A stretch of DNA of 64,000 nucleotides from Apium graveolens (lineage: Eukaryota > Streptophyta > Magnoliopsida > Apiales > Apiaceae), in the NCBI RefSeq assembly GCF_009905375.1, contig NC_133650.1, positions 171,820,518 through 171,884,517 on the forward strand, read 5' to 3'. The position numbers and the translations under genes were made by a program. Position 1 is the stretch's first letter. Each line of letters opens with the position of its first letter. A model generated the notes under the pieces. It was not told where the DNA came from, ran no database searches, and saw only the letters and a program-made list of their open reading frames with translations. This document shows positions 58,538-64,000 of this stretch, in pieces.

Positions 58538-59699
58538 TTAAGAATAATTAAGCATACCTAATTCAGTTACCAACCTAGAGAAGGTTGATTCATCAAGTGG
58601 CTTGGTAAAGATGTCTGCAAGTTGCTGCTCACTTGGAACAAAATGAAGATCCACAGTACCATTCATGACAGGTTCTCTAATGAAGTGGTACTTGATGTCG
58701 ATGTGCTTTGTCCTTGAATGCTGCACATGATTTTTAGTAATGAGAATGGCACTTGCGTTGTCACAAAAGATTGGAATCTTGTCCATATGTAGACCATAAT
58801 CCAATAGTTGATTTTTCATCCATAAAATATGTGCACAACAACTACCAGTAGCAAGATATTCAGCCTCAGCTATGGAAGTAGAAACTGAATTCTATTTTCT
58901 ACTAAACCAGGACACAAGATTGTTTCCTAGTAACTGACATGTGCCAGTTTTCCTTTTCCTATCTATTTTGCACCCTGCATAATCTGCATCTAAATAACTA
59001 ATTAGATCAAAGCCAGAATCTCTAGGGTACCAAATGCCAAGTTTTGGTGTACCCTTGAGATATCTGAAAATTTTCTTAATAGCTACTAGAGTCATTTACA
59101 TTTCTAAAGAAAAGAGTTTTTTCAACAGTACCTCTTGCGAAATGGTTTTCGAAAAGAAACTTTGACAAAGTATCATACCAGGCTCTAGGTGCTTGCTTCA
59201 ATCCATAACTTGCTTTCAGAAGATAATGGATATAATGTGAAAAGTTAGGGTCTTCAAAACCTAGAGGCTGACTGACATAGACTTCCTCCTCCAAAACTCC
59301 ATTCAGAAATGCATCTTTGACATCCATTTGATAGACTTTGAAATTGGCATGGGCTGCATAGGCTAGAAATATTCTGATGGCTTCAAGTCTTGTAACATGA
59401 GCAAAAGTATGATCAATATCTATTCATTCTTGTTGACAGTAACCCTTAGCAATCAATCTAGCTTTATTCCTTATGACTAGGCCATTATCATCCATCTTGT
59501 TTCTGAATACCCTTTTAATGTCAATAGAATTCTTGCCTTTGGGTTTGGCTACCAGCTTCTATACTTTATTCCTTTCAATTTGGTTTAGCTCTTCTTGCAT
59601 AGCTAAAACCCAATCAGGATCCAATAAAGCTTCTTCTACCTTCCTTGGCTCTTCTTGTGACAGAAAGCTGTTGTATAGACATTCATCTTGAGTTTCTTT
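58538..59699 (-). pseudogene. pol: element E RT-RNase H with internal deletion
   Basis: From the linker (KETQDECLYNSFLSQEEPRK) through a decayed fingers region to RT ([37 protein letters not shown]). At about 59087-59095 FFRNVNDS joins directly to [12 protein letters not shown], so about 500 bp with the YVDD motif is gone. The joint has a TAG microhomology. RNase H continues ([12 protein letters not shown], then SAILITKNHVQHSRTKHID and DIFTKPLDES) to the stop at 58538. No polymerase activity is possible. Confidence 0.9.
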
Positions 59700-61380
59700 T
59701 GTGAAGGCCTCAACCCCGGGGTCAGGAGTTGACGTCACTAAACATAACAAACCACAAACATAAACTACAAGATTATTATTATTATACTAACACGACCCCG
59801 AAACCAAGATCCGATCCAGGTTCAAGTATGATTTAAGATACTCACTGTTACAAACTATTTATTAAAAAGTCCGACACACTAACTTATACAGCAACTCATC
59901 AGACCGCATATGGTCTGATACAAACTACGTCAGAGGAGCCGGGACCGGAAGGGGCTAAAACTCTGTTCTGTCCGGGTCTGATAGGTCTTCTAGGCATCTG
60001 TGATATATATATAACAGGTTATAAGGGTAAGCATATAATCGCTCAGCAGTACCAACATATGAATATCAGAGTAAAAACAACAATGTAAACAGTTATAGGA
60101 ATAGAACTGTAAAACAACAGAAAATCAGTAACCTGTAAATCATTTCGAATCTCTGTCAAAACAAAACAACAATAAAAGAAACTGGATATCACTGACTAGC
60201 ATTCTTTTAAAAAAATAATGTAGTTGTGTGCTGTGAAAACACGAGTCTAATTTTAGCATGATATTCAAATTTATAATTCAACTGTATAAATCACTGTTTC
60301 CATTATGGAAATCACAAAATCAAATCAGAAACGTAGTGGATATATGAAAATAGCTGATCAGGCTATCAACACCAGATAGCTCCAACTGCCATCCCATAAA
60401 CCTCTTCTGAAACTTAGAGACTAGTTAGTTCTCTGACCTGCTGGACTAATCGGTTATGTAGTGCACACAACCAAATTAGCCTCTTACGCATCCTCAGCAG
60501 GCCACTCTGGCCCCTATGAATCCAATATCTGATCGTTTATCCAGTTTTCAAATCACTTATACCTATCTCATTTTAAAAACTGTTCATTTAACATCACACA
60601 TAAAATTGGTTCACAAATTATTTTCCTTCAAGATAGGTACCTTTTCGAAGTTACTTTTCCCCAAAATAGAATTAAAACAATTAGTTATAACTACATGGGA
60701 TACATAACTTAAAACGTTTATGTTACTGTTCGAAAATAAAATAACAGTTTATTCATATATGCTGAACCATAAAAGAATGGCCAGGGGTACTTGACTTACA
60801 ACACTTTAACAGAAATCCTAGGTAGCTTTTACGCTGACTTCAATCCTTACGAGACTCGACTGGGATCTACAGTAACAGAATAACCAAATTAGTTATACCG
60901 ACATGCTTGATATCCTCGAACCTAAATAACCCAATCCGAAAACCCAACACGTATATAAATATATACAAATAATCATGTAATCAATATTCACGATAGGGGT
61001 AAAATGTTTTATATCGAATAGTACACTTTTCATAATTAAAAATAATTTTCAGAAAATTTGGACAGCGACTCCTCTATTTATAAGACTACCCGTCGAAACA
61101 TAATCGACGTCCAAATCCCAATAAATCACAATTTACATCAACATACGATTTTACAATTAAATAACTATTTATGTACGAAAACTAATTTTATGAATTACTT
61201 TATTTGTTTTATATTTTTATGACTCAGAACGTATCATCACCATCCACCGTCGACTCGCCAAGGCTCATCATCGATGGCGGCAAAATTTATTGGTGCCCGA
61301 TATTATTCGGGTTTCTAAATAAATTTCACTGATTATTCATAATATTCCCTGCACAAATTCATATTAATATCATAAATTTT
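59700..61380 (-). repeat. Ty3/gypsy LTR inserted in element E, right-truncated
   Basis: Plus-strand edge TGTGAAGGCCTCAACCCCGG begins exactly where element E coding stops. It shares the block CCTCTTACGC and neighbouring GC-richer islands with the chromovirus LTR at 31917, so it is a related gypsy LTR in minus orientation. There is no primer binding site left of it, so this is a 3' or solo LTR end. The right part is cut by the LTR at 61381. No credible ORF. Confidence 0.65.
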
Positions 61381-62479
61381 TGTTAGGTCCCGTAAGAGGG
61401 CTATTTTAAGCTAGAACTGGGGTTGAATAGCTTAATTACCAATTTAAAAATTGTTGTGGTGTTTTAAAATAATTTATCCCTTTTTAAAACTTTACAAAGT
61501 GGTTATGCAGTTTATGTATGGAAAATAAAGTGCAAGGAAAGAAAATACCACACGGTGATTTTACCCTGGTTCGCGATGGCGCAACCTCTAATAGATTCGC
61601 TCACCCCTACTCCAGTCCCCAAGCTCCTCTCCCGAACTCGGGATATTCCCATATAATAAACTCGCTCCTTTAGTAGGCAGAGAAGCCTTTACTCCCTTAC
61701 AAGTATTTGTCTTGGTGCGTAACACAAGGGTCACCACCTCAAAATAAATGTAATACCTACACAACTTATCTTAGACAATAACTCCCCGCTACTTCTTCAA
61801 GTTTGTTGTAGAACCATTGTGTGGACTTGAGTTCCTTAGCCTTTGTCGGTCTTGGATCTTAGTGATCCAGTCTTGGGTCTTTCCTCTTCCTCATGGTGCG
61901 AAGACTACTAACTCACTGTTAGTATGTCTAGGACTTGGGTCTTAGAACGAGAATCACCTCACGTCACTTCACCTCACTACAAAACTAATAAGACAATCCA
62001 TGAAACAAAATACGTAGAGAAGGATTTGTTTTGAACTAGTATGTTAAGGTACTAGCCCACAAATAATATAATATTCAAATAAGAATATTAAAACTAAATA
62101 AGAATACTTGACTTAAGATAATTAAATGGTAGTCCAAGTATTTTTATAATTAATTCTTTATAGATTAAATGACGTTGTGAAGTAATATGAGAAGTCTTTT
62201 ATATAAAGAACTTACAACTTATGACTTCTTTAGTATTCTTCTTCTTTCAATTACGTATTTATAAATCGAAGAATACTTTAGTTACAATCTCGGAATTGTA
62301 ACTTATCCTTTACACTCGTAGGCTTAAGGATTTTAGTATACCTATGTTTTGACAATTATATAGTCAAAGTATACTTTTAACTTCAAGCACTTGTATAAGT
62401 TGTATGAGTCTTATCCAAAATCCAAATAAGAGAAGTGCAAGTAATTGGTGTAAGATCGTGCTTTTGAAGTTTAGACGAA

Positions 62480-63010
62480 TAATTACGAGCAGTTTATATA
62501 TATCGAATAAGAACCCCACGGAACACTGAAAGATGTTAGAAGGGGCTTATACAATATGTCTCATAATTGTTTATATACACGATATGTGTTAGCCAAGATC
62601 TAATTAAAGAGCATGAAATTAATTGGCTAACTCGTGGATTTGATTCGTCTTTAAATAATGGATGATTACGAAGTGTTTATAGATTGAGTAATAACCCCCC
62701 GGAACACTAAAGATGTTAGAAGGGATTAAACTATGCTTCGTAATATTTTATATGCATGATATGTGTTAGCCAAGATCCAATTAAATAACGTTAAAGTAAT
62801 TGGCTAACTCGTGAACTTAATCCGTTTTGATATTTGAAAAATTATGAAGTGTTTATAGATCAAGTTATAATCCCCAGAACACTAAAGATCTTAGAAGGGA
62901 TTAAACTTATGTTTCGTAAAATATTTATATATACGAATATTTTTTAGCCAAGATCCAATTAAATAGTGTGAAAATAATAGGCTAACTCGTGAACTTGTGT
63001 CAAATAAAAT
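62480..63010. repeat. three-copy tandem repeat of about 178 bp
   Basis: Units start near 62482, 62665 and 62840 with ATTACGAAGTGTTTATAGA-like sequence. They share GGAACACTAAAGATGTTAGA, GTGTTAGCCAAGATCCAATT and GGCTAACTCGTGAACTT. Copies are diverged, so the array is not recent. Confidence 0.85.
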
Positions 63011-63556
63011 TCACCCTTGGAGATTAAGTACTTATCTTTATAGATTTTCTTGTTGAAATGATTTTTACGAAGATCAAGTACTTATTCGAATTTCGAGTTC
63101 AAATCTTAGTTCTCTTTTCCCTTGAGAACTTTATTTATAAGAGATCTTGTATTAGAGCTTAAGATGAAGAGAGAAGTTAAGTACAAAGCTCAAATGAAAA
63201 GAACTCAAATAAGAAGCTAAAAGTTATCACTTTTGAAGAACGGTCGGAAAAGTTCGCCGAAAAAATTCGTCGGAGGTTTGGATGGATTTTGGCACTTTGG
63301 TCGAGCTTGGGCAGCCCTTCGGGAGGCCAGGAAGTGGTAGTTGATGAGCTCACTTGGTGGGATAAAGCTTGGTTGGGTGAAGCTAAGCTTGAGTTTCAAA
63401 AACTTTGTATATATGTAAGTATATAGAAGAGAGAGAAGGTTTTTGAGAAGAAGTGTGTGTATAGAGTTTGAAAGAGATGAAGAGATGCACTTCTTAAAAA
63501 AATTCCAGCAACTTTGTGGCTCTTTAGCTTGAAAAAAATGGGTTGGGGTGGGGGTT

Positions 63557-63564
63557 TATTTATA
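63557..63564 (-). promoter_or_regulatory. TATA box in the unassigned LTR
   Basis: Minus strand TATAAATA followed by a C-rich then CT-rich leader (CTTCTCTCTCTTC-type at about 63420-63440). It suits an LTR promoter reading toward 61381. No coding frame with a known domain follows. Confidence 0.45.
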
Positions 63565-64000
63565 GGAGAAGTTGGGTGGATTGAATGGTGGAGATTTGAG
63601 GAAAATGGATGGTAGATGATGTATGTCACTTGGATTGATGACATGAAAAGTAAAGTGTGTTTCTTTGCAACTTGACATATGAGACAAACAACTTTATGGG
63701 TTCAAAAACTCATCAGATATATTTGAATAAATATATATTTTCCTTTTTTCTTTTAATCATTGTTTAATCACTTAATTAAGGATTAAACACCATTAATTAT
63801 GACCACCTTAAAAAATCCTAAATAAATACCATAAAAAATATTATATTTACTAAAATAATGTAAAATGATGTCCTACAAGTTTTGGTCAACCTTGGTCAAA
63901 GGTAAATAGGTCAAATGTGGTCAACTGTGGGACCAACTGCCTCAATTTTTGTGCCTAGACAAAAATTCTTTAAATGTTTTGAATTTTTACCATACTTAGA

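Larger units (their letters stand above)
57595..59699 (-). mobile_element. element E: Sirevirus-like Ty1/copia, minus strand, outermost copia layer
   Basis: Holds the start of ORF3, the spacer, RNase H and part of RT. It is cut on the left by the C LTR (inside ORF3) and on the right by a gypsy LTR (inside the integrase-RT linker). The remaining ORF3 should lie left of the C 5' LTR, beyond the window. It is the same family as A and C. Confidence 0.9.
61381..64000 (-). repeat. unassigned LTR-like sequence, minus strand
   Basis: Begins TGTTAGGTCCCGTAAGAGGG and, read on the minus strand, ends ...TTCAACCCCAGTTCTAGC...GGGACCTAACA. This resembles the D LTR tail (TTCAACCCCC...CCTAACA), so I infer a copia-type LTR or terminal-repeat element of at least 2.6 kb. 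It contains a trimeric tandem repeat at 62480-63010 and a TATA box at 63557-63564. Its outer end is beyond the window. A non-autonomous (LARD-like) element is possible. Confidence 0.45.

Noticed and set aside
63217..63644. Small minus-strand ORFs downstream of the TATA at 63557 as a host gene
   Set aside because: 60 and 82 codons, no domain, partly upstream of the TATA, and inside an LTR-like unit.

Overview
This is a plant nuclear intergenic window made almost entirely of nested LTR retrotransposons. No convincing host gene, tRNA, rRNA, CRISPR array or organellar segment was found. The AT-rich base composition, the Ty1/copia Sirevirus-type and Ty3/gypsy Tekay/Del-type coding remnants, and the initiator-Met-type primer binding sites point to a flowering plant, probably a eudicot. 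The species cannot be named from sequence alone.

Layout (letters are mine). The oldest layer is E, a minus-strand Sirevirus-like copia element (57595-59699). It was split by C, a plus-strand element of the same family, seen in three pieces: 3004-5556, 27138-27588 and 52838-57594. Element B (minus, 5557-27137, TSD AGTTA) and element D (plus, 27589-52832, TSD AAACC) both jumped into C's third gene, about 450 bp apart in C coordinates. B was then hit by A (minus, 10627-23740), a further member of the C/E family. D was hit by a 13.6-kb Tekay-like chromovirus with roughly 4-kb LTRs (minus, 30746-44336). The nest is therefore four levels deep on both arms. The window edges are gypsy LTR pieces (1-3003 and 59700-61380) and an unassigned minus-strand LTR (61381-64000).

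Every coding region is broken by stops, frameshifts or deletions, so no element looks autonomous now. Gag (zinc knuckles), protease, integrase, RT and RNase H can still be read in order. A, C, D and E also carry a long third gene (ORF3, about 1,300-1,500 codons) after pol. Its product is unknown and does not look like an envelope protein.

The most interesting signal is regulatory. In all four ORF3-bearing elements a TATA-like box and a CT-rich leader precede the ORF3 start, 108-111 nt upstream in A, C and E and about 155 nt upstream in D. An array of a family-specific short word lies immediately upstream of the TATA. In A/C/E the word is TCGACGGAT, in both orientations; in D it is AAGTTCTGAT, in both orientations. 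The same words form arrays upstream of the LTR TATA box. They also occur inside gag, the integrase-RT linker and ORF3, where in A they recur at an exact 24-nt (8-codon) spacing. I read this as a two-promoter retrotransposon design built from a repeated binding word. That reading is inference and can be tested with the transcript and binding data named below.
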